Source: an uncultured SAR86 cluster bacterium
GTDB taxonomy: Bacteria > Pseudomonadota > Gammaproteobacteria > Magnimaribacterales > D2472
Assembly: GCA_902582355.1 (NCBI GenBank)
Contig: CACHRR010000001.1
Coordinates: 62,001 to 126,000 of the forward strand
Length of the DNA stretch: 64,000 nucleotides
Reading direction: 5' to 3'
The translations under genes were made by a program, and so were the position numbers. Below the pieces are notes generated by a model. It was not told the origin of the DNA. It ran no database searches and saw nothing but the letters and a program-made list of their open reading frames with translations. This document shows, in pieces, positions 46,296 through 56,711 of the stretch (position 1 is its first letter; each line of letters opens with the position of its first letter).

Positions 46296-46712
46296 ATGAA
46301 CAATCAAAACAAGGAACTAAAGAAAGCAGGTTTAAAAGCAACATTACCTAGGATAAAAATAATGGAGGTTTTGGAGTCAACTGCAATTCAAGAAGAAGCT
46401 CATTTTAGTGCTGAAGATATTTACAAAGAACTTCTAGTTAAAGGAGAAAATATAGGTTTAGCATCTGTATACAGAGTATTAACTCAATTTGAGTCTGCTG
46501 GAATGGTAAAAAAACATCATTTTGAAGGCAGTCATGCTGTATATGAAGTCATTGAAGAAAATCATGAGCATATGGTCGATGTTGAAACTGGAAAAGTACT
46601 TGAATTTCAAGATACTGAATTAGTGAATAGATTAAATAAGATTGCTAACAATTCAGGCTATCAATTAGTTGATCATAATCTTGTGCTTCATGTAAAAAAA
46701 ATAGAATCATAA
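46296..46712 (+). CDS. fur: Ferric uptake regulator family protein
   Basis: LKKAGLKATLPRIKIMEVLES...GLASVYRVLTQFESAGMV...LVDHNLVLHVKK. Confidence 0.95.
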   Translation: MNNQNKELKKAGLKATLPRIKIMEVLESTAIQEEAHFSAEDIYKELLVKGENIGLASVYRVLTQFESAGMVKKHHFEGSHAVYEVIEENHEHMVDVETGKVLEFQDTELVNRLNKIANNSGYQLVDHNLVLHVKKIES

Positions 46713-46718
46713 TTACAT

Positions 46719-46746
46719 CTTGAACTAATCGTTTGTATCCCAATAT
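46719..46746 (+). promoter_or_regulatory. sigma32 (RpoH)-like heat-shock promoter for grpE-dnaK-dnaJ
   Basis: CTTGAA - 14 bp - CCCAATAT, close to the sigma32 consensus (CTTGAA / CCCCATnT). Confidence 0.6.
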
Positions 46747-46767
46747 ATTGGCTATGGGGACAGTTTT

Positions 46768-47355
46768 ATGACAAAAAACGACAAATTAACTGAAGAAAAT
46801 CTTCATGCAGATGATCATACTGTTCATGCAGATGATCAAACTGTTAATGGTGCTCAAAGTGAAGTTCATAATGATAATGTATCTGAAGATGAACAAGTAA
46901 TTGGTAATCCATCATATGAGGAACTTCTTGATAAAAAAGAAGAACTTGAAGAGTCACTGCTAAGAGCCAATGCTGAACTTGATAATGCCTTCAAAAGAAG
47001 CTTGATTGAAGTTGAAAAAGCACATAAATATGGTACAGAAAGATTATTAACTGAGTTATTGCCAATAATAGATAATTTAGAACATGCATTAAATAATTTA
47101 TCTAAAAATTCAACAAATGAAGATAGAGAAGGAATTGAGTTAACATTAAAATCTTTTGAATCAACTCTTGATAAATTTGGAATGATACCTATCTATCCCG
47201 TAGATGAGGAATTTAATCCTGAGAAACATGAAGCAGTTTCTATGGAAAAAGATGAAAATAAAAAAGATGGTTTTATCGGTAACGTCTTCCAGAGAGGATG
47301 GGAGCTTCATAAAAGAGTAATAAGGCCAGCAAGAGTTACAGTAATTAAGAATTAG
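46768..47355 (+). CDS. grpE: Nucleotide exchange factor GrpE
   Basis: [13 protein letters not shown]...[15 protein letters not shown]...[22 protein letters not shown]. Confidence 0.97.
   Translation: MTKNDKLTEENLHADDHTVHADDQTVNGAQSEVHNDNVSEDEQVIGNPSYEELLDKKEELEESLLRANAELDNAFKRSLIEVEKAHKYGTERLLTELLPIIDNLEHALNNLSKNSTNEDREGIELTLKSFESTLDKFGMIPIYPVDEEFNPEKHEAVSMEKDENKKDGFIGNVFQRGWELHKRVIRPARVTVIKN
46804..46845 (+). repeat. 21-bp tandem duplication (2 copies, 1 mismatch) within grpE
   Basis: CATGCAGATGATCATACTGTT / CATGCAGATGATCAAACTGTT. Confidence 0.95.
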
Positions 47356-47365
47356 AGGTAAAAAT

Positions 47366-49282
47366 ATGTCAAAAATAATAGGAATTGATTTAGGCACTAC
47401 AAACAGTTGTGTAGCCGTTGTTGAAGGTCAACAACAAAAAGTAATCGAAAATGCAGAGGGTGGTAGAACCACTCCTTCAGTAATCGCATATACTGATAAT
47501 GATGAAGTCTTAGTAGGACTTCCTGCAAAGAGACAGGCTGTAACAAATCCTGAAAATACCTTGTATGCTATAAAAAGACTAATTGGAAGAACCTTTAATG
47601 ATGAGGTCGTCAGTAAGGATGCTGATATGGTTCCTTACAAGATTGTGAAAGCTGATAATGGTGATGCATGGGTAGAAGCTGCTAAAAAACAGTTGGCACC
47701 CCCACAAGTAGCTGCTGAAGTTCTTAAAAAAATGAAAAAAACAGCTGAAGACTATTTAGGGCATGAAGTAAAAGAAGCGGTCATAACTGTTCCTGCTTAT
47801 TTTAATGATTCACAAAGACAAGCAACAAAGGATGCAGGAAAAATCGCAGGTCTTGATGTTAAAAGAATCATTAATGAGCCAACTGCTGCTGCTTTAGCAT
47901 ATGGACTGGATAAAGGAAAAGGAGATTCCACTGTTGCTGTATACGATCTAGGCGGAGGAACTTTTGACATATCAATAATTGAAATATCTGATGTAGATGG
48001 CGAACATCAATTTGAGGTCTTATCAACTAATGGTGACACATTTTTAGGTGGTGAAGATTTTGATTTAAGACTTATTGATTATTTTGTAGATAAATTTAAA
48101 GAAGAGTCAGGATTTGATCTTAAAAGTGATCCACTTGCTTTGCAAAGATTGAAGGAGGCAGCTGAAAAAGCAAAAATCGAACTTTCTTCATCAGAACAAA
48201 CGGAAGTGAATTTACCATACATTACTGCAGATAGCTCTGGGCCAAAGCACTTTGTTCATAAAATCACAAGAGCAAAACTTGAATCTCTTGTAGAGGATTT
48301 AGTTGATAAAAGTTTAGAGCCTTTGAAGCTAGCACTAAAAGATGCGAAAATTTCTAAAGGTGACATTAGTGAAATTCTTTTAGTAGGAGGGCAAACAAGA
48401 ATGCCCCTTGTTCAAAAGAAAGTATCTGAATTTTTTGGAAAAGAGCCAAGAAAAGATTTGAATCCAGATGAAGCTGTTGCTGTTGGTGCCGCAATTCAAG
48501 GCTCAGTTTTATCAGGAGACACTACAGATGTTCTATTATTAGATGTTACACCTCTCACACTGGGTATAGAAACCTTAGGTGGAGTTGCAACTCCATTGAT
48601 TGAGAAAAACACAACAATTCCAACACAAAAATCTCAAGTTTTTTCAACAGCTGAAGATAATCAGACCGCAGTTACAGTTCACGTCATTCAAGGAGAAAGA
48701 ACTCAAGCATCTCAAAATAAGTCACTTGGTCAGTTTAATTTAACTGATATACCAGCTGCATCAAGAGGTGTTCCTCAAATTGAAGTCTCATTTGATTTAG
48801 ATGCTAATGGAATTTTAAACGTATCTGCAAAAGATAAAAATACAGGCAAAGAACAATCAATTGTTATAAAAGCTTCTAGCGGATTATCAGATGATGATAT
48901 AGAGAAAATGGTCAAAGACGCTGAGGCAAATGCCGAAGATGACAAAAAATTTGAAGAACTTGTCAAAACAAAAAATAATGCCGACATGTTAGTCCATGCA
49001 ACTAGAAAGACAATTGAAGAATCTTCAGATAAGTTAGAAGATGATGAAAAAAATCTTGTTGAAGAAGCTGTTGTTAAACTTGAAGAAGCAATTTCATCAG
49101 AAGATATTGAAAGTATTGAATCATCAACAAAAAACCTTAATGACGTTTTAACACCTCTTACACAAAAACTTTATAAACAAGAATCTCCTGAGGGACAAAC
49201 TGAGTCTAAAGACGAATCTGAAGAATCTACAGAAAATACAGTTGATGCCGAGTTTGAAGAAGTAAAAGAAGAAGAAAAATAG
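47366..49282 (+). CDS. dnaK: Chaperone DnaK (Hsp70)
   Basis: [18 protein letters not shown]...; 638 aa. Confidence 0.99.
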   Translation: MSKIIGIDLGTTNSCVAVVEGQQQKVIENAEGGRTTPSVIAYTDNDEVLVGLPAKRQAVTNPENTLYAIKRLIGRTFNDEVVSKDADMVPYKIVKADNGDAWVEAAKKQLAPPQVAAEVLKKMKKTAEDYLGHEVKEAVITVPAYFNDSQRQATKDAGKIAGLDVKRIINEPTAAALAYGLDKGKGDSTVAVYDLGGGTFDISIIEISDVDGEHQFEVLSTNGDTFLGGEDFDLRLIDYFVDKFKEESGFDLKSDPLALQRLKEAAEKAKIELSSSEQTEVNLPYITADSSGPKHFVHKITRAKLESLVEDLVDKSLEPLKLALKDAKISKGDISEILLVGGQTRMPLVQKKVSEFFGKEPRKDLNPDEAVAVGAAIQGSVLSGDTTDVLLLDVTPLTLGIETLGGVATPLIEKNTTIPTQKSQVFSTAEDNQTAVTVHVIQGERTQASQNKSLGQFNLTDIPAASRGVPQIEVSFDLDANGILNVSAKDKNTGKEQSIVIKASSGLSDDDIEKMVKDAEANAEDDKKFEELVKTKNNADMLVHATRKTIEESSDKLEDDEKNLVEEAVVKLEEAISSEDIESIESSTKNLNDVLTPLTQKLYKQESPEGQTESKDESEESTENTVDAEFEEVKEEEK

Positions 49283-49291
49283 TTTAATATC

Positions 49292-50395
49292 ATGTCCAAG
49301 AGAGACTATTATGAAACTTTAGAAGTCTCTCGAAGTGCTTCAGCTAGCGAACTTAAGAAAGCTTTCAAAAAGAAAGCTATGAAATACCATCCTGATAGAA
49401 ATCCTGATAATCCATCGGCTGCAAAGAAATTTAAAGAAGCTGCAGAAGCTTATGATGTTCTTTCAGACCCTCAAAAAAAATCAGCTTATGATCAATTTGG
49501 ACACTCAGGTGTTGAGGGTATGGGTGGTGGAGGCCCTAATTTTAATGACATTAACATAAATGATATTTTTGGTGACATATTTGGCGATGTTTTTGGAACA
49601 AGATCTCAATCAAGAAGACAAGCAAGAGGATCAGACCTTCAATATAATCTTGAATTAACCCTAAAAGAAGCTGTGCTTGGCATTGAAAAAAAAATAAAGA
49701 TTCCTTCCCATAGAAAATGTCATGATTGTAATGGAAGTGGAGCTGCAAGAGGGTCAAGACCAGTAACATGTATGAATTGCAATGGAACAGGACAGGTAAG
49801 AATGCAACAAGGATTCTTTTCGGTCCAACAAACATGCTCCGTTTGTGGAGGAACTGGGCAAGTTATAAAAGATAAATGTAAAACTTGTGGTGGTGTTGGA
49901 GCAATTAAAGAAAATAAAACCTTATCAGTCAATATACCTGCTGGCGTTGATAATGGAGACAAAGTAAGACTGACGGGTGAGGGTGAATGGTCAAAAGATG
50001 GTCGATCTGGAGATTTATATGTTGCTATAAGAGTTATTGAGAATCCAATTTTTGAGAGAGACGGGAGACATTTATATATTGAAGCTCCAATTCCTTTTGA
50101 AATTTCTGTTTTAGGAGGATCAATAAACATTCCAACTTTAGAAAAATCAATATCATTAAAAATACCTGCAAATACTCAAACTGGTAAAGTTTTTCGTATC
50201 AAAGGAAAAGGAGCCTCAATTGTAAGAAACAGTAGAAGGGGGGATATTTTATGTAGAGTAATAGTTGAAACCCCATCTAATTTAACTAAAGATCAAATTA
50301 AATTACTTAATGAGTTGACTTCATCACTGCATCAATCAAAGAACTATCCTGGAACAGATACATTCTTGAAAGCTATTTCAAAGATAAAAGAATGA
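49292..50395 (+). CDS. dnaJ: Chaperone DnaJ
   Basis: J domain YHPDRNP...HPD; four CxxCxGxG repeats. Confidence 0.99.
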   Translation: MSKRDYYETLEVSRSASASELKKAFKKKAMKYHPDRNPDNPSAAKKFKEAAEAYDVLSDPQKKSAYDQFGHSGVEGMGGGGPNFNDININDIFGDIFGDVFGTRSQSRRQARGSDLQYNLELTLKEAVLGIEKKIKIPSHRKCHDCNGSGAARGSRPVTCMNCNGTGQVRMQQGFFSVQQTCSVCGGTGQVIKDKCKTCGGVGAIKENKTLSVNIPAGVDNGDKVRLTGEGEWSKDGRSGDLYVAIRVIENPIFERDGRHLYIEAPIPFEISVLGGSINIPTLEKSISLKIPANTQTGKVFRIKGKGASIVRNSRRGDILCRVIVETPSNLTKDQIKLLNELTSSLHQSKNYPGTDTFLKAISKIKE

Positions 50396-51048
50396 TGTTA
50401 AAAGTTTTTATTAATGGAAAATCTGGAAAAATGGGCCAGTCTATATCAAAACTTATTCAAAAAGATAAAAGCTATACTCTTAATAACACTAATTTGTTTA
50501 CGTCAGATGTTGTTATTGACTTTTCTCATCCTAATTCAACATCAGAAATTTTAAAAAAATGTAAGCAAAATAATATACCCCTTTTAATTGGCACAACAGG
50601 CTTAGACAAAAAACTAGTAAATGAAATCAAAACTTCTTCAAAAAAGGTACCAATTTTATTGGCAGCTAATATGAGTATTGGAATTAATCAGCTTAAAGAG
50701 TCATTAGAAGAATTTATAAATTCAAGTGATGAAAAATTTGATTGTTTGATTGAAGAAACACATCATTCACAAAAAATAGATAAACCATCAGGCACAGCAA
50801 TAGAATTATCTAATCTATTAAAAATTAAGGATAAAAAACAAAACATTTTATCCTTAAAGATAATTTCTTACAGAAAAGATAATGTATTTGGAGTTCACAA
50901 AGTCACTTTTAAGAGTAAGAGTTCATCTTTTCAATTTCAGCATGAAGCACTTTCAAGAGATGTTTTTGCTGATGGCGCGCTTTTTTGTGCTAAAAAGCTT
51001 GTTGAATTAGAACCAAGTCTTTATGCATTTAGAGATATTATTAAATAG
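50392..51048 (+). CDS. dapB: 4-hydroxy-tetrahydrodipicolinate reductase (compact)
   Basis: [54 protein letters not shown]...RDII; follows dnaJ. Confidence 0.93.
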   Translation: MMLKVFINGKSGKMGQSISKLIQKDKSYTLNNTNLFTSDVVIDFSHPNSTSEILKKCKQNNIPLLIGTTGLDKKLVNEIKTSSKKVPILLAANMSIGINQLKESLEEFINSSDEKFDCLIEETHHSQKIDKPSGTAIELSNLLKIKDKKQNILSLKIISYRKDNVFGVHKVTFKSKSSSFQFQHEALSRDVFADGALFCAKKLVELEPSLYAFRDIIK

Positions 51049-51049
51049 A

Positions 51050-51184
51050 AAAATCTTTCAAAATCTTGTTTTTTTCTATAAAATGTTCGAACTTTAAATA
51101 CGAAAATTCTATTAAAATAAAGTTGGGGTGCTTTTTAGGTTAGCTTTATTACGAATTGGAGAATAACCCCCTAGGAGATTAACA
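51050..51184 (+). promoter_or_regulatory. rpsB 5' leader, candidate S2 autoregulatory element
   Basis: 136-nt gap with possible GGGGT...ACCCC pairing (TTGGGGTGCTTTTTAGG...AATAACCCCCTAGGAG) upstream of a TTG-start rpsB. Confidence 0.45.
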
Positions 51185-52090
51185 TTGAGTATAGTTTCAA
51201 TTAAAGACCTGCTTCAAGCAGGCGTTCATTTTGGTCATCAACAAAGATTCTGGAATCCTAAAATGGAACAATATATTTTTGATACAAGAAAACAAATAAG
51301 CATAATTAATCTTGAATTAACTCAAGAATATTTGAATGCCGCTGCTTCAAAAGCAGAAGATATTTGCTCTAAAGGTAATAAAATTTTGTTTGTTGGAACA
51401 AAAAGATCAGCTTGCAAAACAATAAAAGAAGAGGCATCTTCAATTGGTCTTCCCTATGTTGATAAAAGATGGTTGGGCGGTACTCTTACAAATTGGAAAA
51501 CTATTAGGGGTTCTATTAGGCGATTAATAGACATTGAAGAGATGATTTCTTCAGGAAGAATTGAGAAGCTTATAAAAAAAGAAGCAGTTGAAATTCAAAA
51601 AGAATATACAAAACTGCAAGCTAGTGTTGGCGGCATAAAAGACATGAAAGGCCTTCCAGATGCTTTATTTGTTATCGATGTAAAGTATGAAAAAATTGCA
51701 GTGCTTGAAGCAAAAAAAATGGGTATACCAGTTATAGCTTTAATTGATACAAATTCAGATCCTGATGGAATAGATACAATTATTCCAGGTAATGATGATG
51801 CTATCCGGTCAGTTAGACTTGTTACAAAAGTAATTTCAGATGCATGTGCTAGAGGTATTGAGTCATCAAAAGGATTTTCTCCAAAATCTGATTCTCCAAT
51901 AATTCAAACAGTTAAAAAGGATGATCAAAATCAGCCAGAACAAAATGAAATTCTTAAAAAAAATTCAAATGAAGGTAATGACATTGAAGGGGAACTTATG
52001 GAGGCCAAAGATGAAAAGAAGGTTATCGAAACAGATTTAACTGAAAAAATAGATGATGGTGAATCCGAAGATAAAAAAGAGGATTCGTAA
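51185..52090 (+). CDS. rpsB: 30S ribosomal protein S2 with long acidic C-terminal extension
   Basis: TTG start; [24 protein letters not shown]...; 301 aa. Confidence 0.98.
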   Translation: MSIVSIKDLLQAGVHFGHQQRFWNPKMEQYIFDTRKQISIINLELTQEYLNAAASKAEDICSKGNKILFVGTKRSACKTIKEEASSIGLPYVDKRWLGGTLTNWKTIRGSIRRLIDIEEMISSGRIEKLIKKEAVEIQKEYTKLQASVGGIKDMKGLPDALFVIDVKYEKIAVLEAKKMGIPVIALIDTNSDPDGIDTIIPGNDDAIRSVRLVTKVISDACARGIESSKGFSPKSDSPIIQTVKKDDQNQPEQNEILKKNSNEGNDIEGELMEAKDEKKVIETDLTEKIDDGESEDKKEDS

Positions 52091-52092
52091 AA

Positions 52093-52950
52093 ATGGAGAT
52101 TAAAGCATCTCAAGTTAAAGAATTAAGGGATATTACAGGTGTTGCTATGATGGATTGTAAAAAAGCTCTTGTTGATTGCGATGGCGATATTGAAAAGGCA
52201 TTGGATCTTCTAAGATCAAATAGTGCATTAAAAGCAGAAAAAAAATCTTCACGAGTGGCTGCTGATGGAGTATTAGTCATTTCAATCGGAGATTCTTATG
52301 GAACTATTGTTGAAGTTAATTCAGAAACAGATTTTGCAGCAAAAGATTCTAATTTTTTGTCTTTTGCTGAAAAAGTAAAAGAGTACATATCTAATAACAA
52401 AGTTTTAAGTATCGAAACTTTTGCAAGTACACCACTTGAAGATGATAGAAAAACTTTAGTTCAAACAATAGGTGAAAATGTTCAGTTGAGAAGATTAAAG
52501 ACAATTGAGTTCAGTCAAGACATGAATATTGGCATGTATCTTCATCCAGACTCAAAGCTTGGTTCATTAGTAACGATGAAAAATGGAACCAATGAGATAG
52601 CAAAAGATGTTGCAATGCATGTATCAGCATTCAACCCTTTGTGTCTATCAAAAGATGATATAGAAAGCGAAATTCTAGAAAGAGAAAAATCCATTTATAT
52701 GAATCAAGCCGAAGAATCTGGAAAACCTAAGGAAATTATGGATAAAATGGTTGAGGGAAAAGTTAATAGATTTTTATCAGAAGTATCTCTTCTGTCACAA
52801 AGTTTTGTTAAAAACCCTGATATTACAATTAAAGACTATATAGATAATGCTGATGCAAGCATTGTTTCATTTGTTAGATTTAAAGTTGGTGAGGGAATTG
52901 AAGTAAAATCAAAAGACTTTGCTGAAGAGGTTGCCGAACAGTTAAAATAA
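52093..52950 (+). CDS. tsf: Elongation factor Ts
   Basis: VKELRDITGVAMMDCKKALVDCDGDIEKALDLLR. Confidence 0.99.
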   Translation: MEIKASQVKELRDITGVAMMDCKKALVDCDGDIEKALDLLRSNSALKAEKKSSRVAADGVLVISIGDSYGTIVEVNSETDFAAKDSNFLSFAEKVKEYISNNKVLSIETFASTPLEDDRKTLVQTIGENVQLRRLKTIEFSQDMNIGMYLHPDSKLGSLVTMKNGTNEIAKDVAMHVSAFNPLCLSKDDIESEILEREKSIYMNQAEESGKPKEIMDKMVEGKVNRFLSEVSLLSQSFVKNPDITIKDYIDNADASIVSFVRFKVGEGIEVKSKDFAEEVAEQLK

Positions 52951-52953
52951 ATT

Positions 52954-53667
52954 ATGTCTGAATTAGAGCATAAAAGAATACTTCTTAAATTTAGTGGAGA
53001 GTCTGTAGCAGGACCAGATAATCAAGGTATTGATCCAAAAACATTAGATAATATGGCAGACTCTGTAAAGTCATGCAAAGAGTTAAGTTCAGAAATTGGT
53101 ATTGTAATAGGTGGTGGAAATCTTTTTAGGGGAGAAAAATTAAATAAAGCTGGCATGGATAGAGTTGCTGGTGATCACATGGGGATGCTTGCTACAGTTA
53201 TGAATGGAATAGCTTTAAGAGATTCGCTTGAGAGGGCAGGAATTAAAACAAGAGTGATGTCAGCAATTTCAATGTCTGGAATTGTTGAGCATTATGATAG
53301 AAGGCTCGCGATACAATTATTAAGTGATGGGTATGTGGTGATATTTACTGCTGGCACCGGTAATCCTTTCTTTACAACGGATACTGCTGGATGTCTGAGA
53401 GCAATTGAAATAGAGGCTGATCTTATGCTGAAAGCAACAAGAGTTGATGGAGTTTATGATTCAGATCCAGAGATTAATAAAGATGCTAAATTTTTTGGTT
53501 ATTTGTCTTTTGATGATGCTATATCTAAAAATCTTAAGGTTATGGACGCAACCGCTTTAACACTTGCAAGGGATCATGGACTCCCAATAAATGTTTTTAA
53601 TGTAAATAATCATAATGCATTAAAAGATATCATTTGTGGAAAAAAAATAGGAACACTCATATCTTAA
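52954..53667 (+). CDS. pyrH: Uridylate kinase
   Basis: RILLKFSGESVAG...IGIVIGGGNLFRG...DHMGMLATVMNGIALRD. Confidence 0.98.
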   Translation: MSELEHKRILLKFSGESVAGPDNQGIDPKTLDNMADSVKSCKELSSEIGIVIGGGNLFRGEKLNKAGMDRVAGDHMGMLATVMNGIALRDSLERAGIKTRVMSAISMSGIVEHYDRRLAIQLLSDGYVVIFTAGTGNPFFTTDTAGCLRAIEIEADLMLKATRVDGVYDSDPEINKDAKFFGYLSFDDAISKNLKVMDATALTLARDHGLPINVFNVNNHNALKDIICGKKIGTLIS

Positions 53668-54209
53668 TGGAAAACTTAATAAGTGACGTAACTCAAAGGA
53701 TGGAAAAGACATTATCTGCTCTAAGAAATGCATTTAATAAGATTAGAACAGGTAGAGCAAATCCAGCGATTCTTGATGGTATCAATGTCGATTATTATGG
53801 AAATCTAACTCCTATTAATCAAACTTCTAATATAAGTGTTGAAGAAGGTAGGTCACTAGTCATTTCACCTTGGGATAAAAATTTGATACCTGATATTGAA
53901 AAAGCAATATTAACTTCAGACTTAGGATTAAATCCAAGTACAAGTTCCGATAACATAAGATTAATAATGCCAGCATTAACTGAAGAAACTAGACAGGACT
54001 ATATAAAACAAGCTCGTGCAGAAGCTGAAAATTCAAGAGTTTCTTTGAGAAACATTAGAAGGGATGCAAATCAACATGCAAAATTATCTGAAATTTCTGA
54101 AGATGAGTTAAGAAGAGTTGAAGATTTAATTCAAAAAGAGACTGACAAATATATTTCTATTGTTGATTCAGATCTAAAGAGTAAAGAATCAGATCTACTT
54201 GAAATCTAA
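53667..54209 (+). CDS. frr: Ribosome recycling factor
   Basis: MEKTLSALRNAFNKIRTGRANPAILDGINVDYYG; start set to 53667 (TAATG with pyrH). Confidence 0.98.
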   Translation: MENLISDVTQRMEKTLSALRNAFNKIRTGRANPAILDGINVDYYGNLTPINQTSNISVEEGRSLVISPWDKNLIPDIEKAILTSDLGLNPSTSSDNIRLIMPALTEETRQDYIKQARAEAENSRVSLRNIRRDANQHAKLSEISEDELRRVEDLIQKETDKYISIVDSDLKSKESDLLEI

Positions 54210-54219
54210 TTAGCCAAAT

Positions 54220-54942
54220 ATGGCGGATTCTAAAATAAATAAAAACCTTCCAAAAAATGTTGGCATTATTATGGATGGTAATGGAAGATGGGCATTAAAA
54301 AACTCTATGAAAATAAGTGAAGGACATGAGAAGGGAGTAAATGCATTAAAGGAAATTGTAAAAGAATCTGTAAATCAAAATATAAATTCTCTTACTGTAT
54401 ATGCATTTAGTTCAGAAAATTGGAAGAGACCTAAAGCTGAAGTGAATGCCATAAAAAAACTCATCGTAAATGCTATCAATGAACAAGTAAACGAACTTAA
54501 AAATCAAAAAGTTAAAGTTAGATTTTTCGGAAACATCAATGATTTTGGTAAAACAGTAATTGATAAAATTAATTTTGCAGAAAGAGAAACCAATACAAAA
54601 AATACTAATTTAGACCTCAACGTTGCTTTAAGTTATGGTGGCAAGCAAGATATCCTTAATTTAGTTAAAAAAATTTCGTCAAAAGTACTCACAAAAGAAA
54701 TAAAGTTAAATCAAATTACTGAAAAAATTCTTCATGATGAATCGTCTGTTCCTGTTGACGAAATAGATTTACTAATCAGAACCGGGGGGGACAAAAGAAT
54801 AAGTAATTTTCTTCTTTATCAAATTGCCTATGCTGAAATAATGTTTATAGATAAATATTGGCCAGATTTCAGTAAAAACGACTTTAGAAAATGTCTAAGA
54901 GATTTTGAAAAAATTAAAAGAAGATTTGGAAAGAGAGTCTGA
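54220..54942 (+). CDS. uppS: Isoprenyl transferase / undecaprenyl diphosphate synthase
   Basis: NVGIIMDGNGRWA...YAFSSENWKRP...IDLLIRTGGDKRISNFLLYQIAYAE. Confidence 0.97.
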   Translation: MADSKINKNLPKNVGIIMDGNGRWALKNSMKISEGHEKGVNALKEIVKESVNQNINSLTVYAFSSENWKRPKAEVNAIKKLIVNAINEQVNELKNQKVKVRFFGNINDFGKTVIDKINFAERETNTKNTNLDLNVALSYGGKQDILNLVKKISSKVLTKEIKLNQITEKILHDESSVPVDEIDLLIRTGGDKRISNFLLYQIAYAEIMFIDKYWPDFSKNDFRKCLRDFEKIKRRFGKRV

Positions 54943-54947
54943 ATAAA

Positions 54948-55553
54948 ATGTTAAAAAGATCAATTACTGCATTTTTATTGATTGGTGTTATTTTTATGGT
55001 TCTATTTTTGTCAAATGTTTGGATATTTTCTGCAGTTATTTCTCTTATTTGTTTTGCAGGTCTGCGTGAGTGGTTTAAAAACAACTTTAATAAATCTTTT
55101 CTTGGTATATTTATTATTGCTAACTTTGGTTTATGGTCAATTTTTTATATCTTGATGGGAAAAGGAAACTATGCTCTTTTTGGATTAATTATTTTAAATA
55201 CAGCAATTTATGATATTTCCGCATATATTATTGGCTCTAAATTTGGCAGAAATTATATAGTAAGCAAAATTAGTCCTAAAAAGACCTTGGAGGGCCTTAT
55301 TGGAGGAGTTTTAGCATCGGCTTTATATGGTGTTTTAATGAATTTTTACTTTGACATAAAATTTGCTGTATTAATATTCATATTTGGTGCATTACTTGCT
55401 TTTGCAGGAGATCTTTTGATAAGTTACTTTAAAAGACAAAGTGGGGTCAAAGATACTGGAGATATTCTTCCCGGTCATGGAGGAATACTTGATAGAATCG
55501 ACTCACATCTTGTTGCAACACCAATTTTGATAATAATAATGTTAACAATATGA
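54948..55553 (+). CDS. cdsA: Phosphatidate cytidylyltransferase
   Basis: SKISPKKTLEGLIGG...GDLLISYFKRQSGVKDTGDILPGHGGILDRIDS. Confidence 0.97.
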   Translation: MLKRSITAFLLIGVIFMVLFLSNVWIFSAVISLICFAGLREWFKNNFNKSFLGIFIIANFGLWSIFYILMGKGNYALFGLIILNTAIYDISAYIIGSKFGRNYIVSKISPKKTLEGLIGGVLASALYGVLMNFYFDIKFAVLIFIFGALLAFAGDLLISYFKRQSGVKDTGDILPGHGGILDRIDSHLVATPILIIIMLTI

Positions 55554-56701
55554 AAAATATTCTTTTGTTAGGCGCTACTGGAAGTATCGGAGACAGTGTG
55601 CTGAATGTAATTTCTCAAAATGAAGATAAATTTAACCTATTCGGAATTTCTTTTAATAATAATATTGTAAAAGCAAAAGAAATTATCAAAGAGTTTAATC
55701 CTAAATATGTATATATAAATGATATTGAGTCGTTCGAAACATTTCTTAATGAGGTTGATCCAAAAAAGCTCTTAAATGGTGAAACAGATTTACAATGCTT
55801 AATAAAACATAATGATATTGACATTATTATTTGTGCTACAACAGGATTTGCTGGTTTAGAGGCAGTCTATATTGCTGCAACTACCGGCAAGAAAATTTTA
55901 CTTGCAAATAAAGAAAGTATAGTTGTGGCAGGAGAAATAATTTTTCCTTTAGCAAAAAAACATAAATCTGAGATAGTACCAATTGATAGTGAGCACAATG
56001 CAATCTTTCAATGTTTGTCTGGAGAAAATGGAATAGCTGATGTTAAAAAAATAATTATTACAGCTTCTGGTGGACCATTTATAAATTATTCAATTAATGA
56101 TTTGAAGAATGTAACCATAGATCAGGCACTAAATCATCCAAATTGGAAAATGGGAAGTAAGGTATCTATTGATTCCGCAACACTGGTAAATAAGTGTTTA
56201 GAACTTATAGAAGCAAAGTATCTTTTTGATTTGGATGAGAAATTTTTTGAACTTGTTGTTCATCCACAGAGTATTATTCATTCGATTGTCACTTTTATTG
56301 ATGGCTCAAGTATTTCTCATATGAGCAATCCAGATATGAGAGTACCAATAGCACATGCTCTATCAGATACTAATAGAGTCCCAATAGAATTTAACAATTT
56401 AAATTTTAGATCTTTAGAATTATCATTCCAAGAGTTTCCATCAGATCGAATGCGGATTCAGCATATTGCTAGAGAAGTTTGCAAAGAAGGTGGTTTTTTA
56501 GGAACAATTTTCAATGCAGCAAATGAAATTGCTGTTAAAAGCTTTTTAAGTCGTAAAATAAGTTTTGAAAAAATATATGACGTAATATATCGAACTTTCG
56601 ATAATAAAATTATGTCTAAAGATTTAACAATTGAATCAATAAATGAGGTTGATATGGAAACACGCATAGAGGCCAAGAAGGTGGTAAAATCCTTATCTTA
56701 A
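55550..56701 (+). CDS. dxr: 1-deoxy-D-xylulose 5-phosphate reductoisomerase
   Basis: LLGATGSIGDSVLNVI...LLANKESIV...PIDSEHNAIFQCL. Confidence 0.98.
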   Translation: MKNILLLGATGSIGDSVLNVISQNEDKFNLFGISFNNNIVKAKEIIKEFNPKYVYINDIESFETFLNEVDPKKLLNGETDLQCLIKHNDIDIIICATTGFAGLEAVYIAATTGKKILLANKESIVVAGEIIFPLAKKHKSEIVPIDSEHNAIFQCLSGENGIADVKKIIITASGGPFINYSINDLKNVTIDQALNHPNWKMGSKVSIDSATLVNKCLELIEAKYLFDLDEKFFELVVHPQSIIHSIVTFIDGSSISHMSNPDMRVPIAHALSDTNRVPIEFNNLNFRSLELSFQEFPSDRMRIQHIAREVCKEGGFLGTIFNAANEIAVKSFLSRKISFEKIYDVIYRTFDNKIMSKDLTIESINEVDMETRIEAKKVVKSLS

Positions 56702-56711
56702 AAAAAAATTC

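Noticed and set aside
49551-50130. Antisense ORFs inside dnaJ, one Cys/Pro-rich
   Set aside because: Cys/Pro pattern is the reverse complement of the DnaJ CxxCxGxG repeats.
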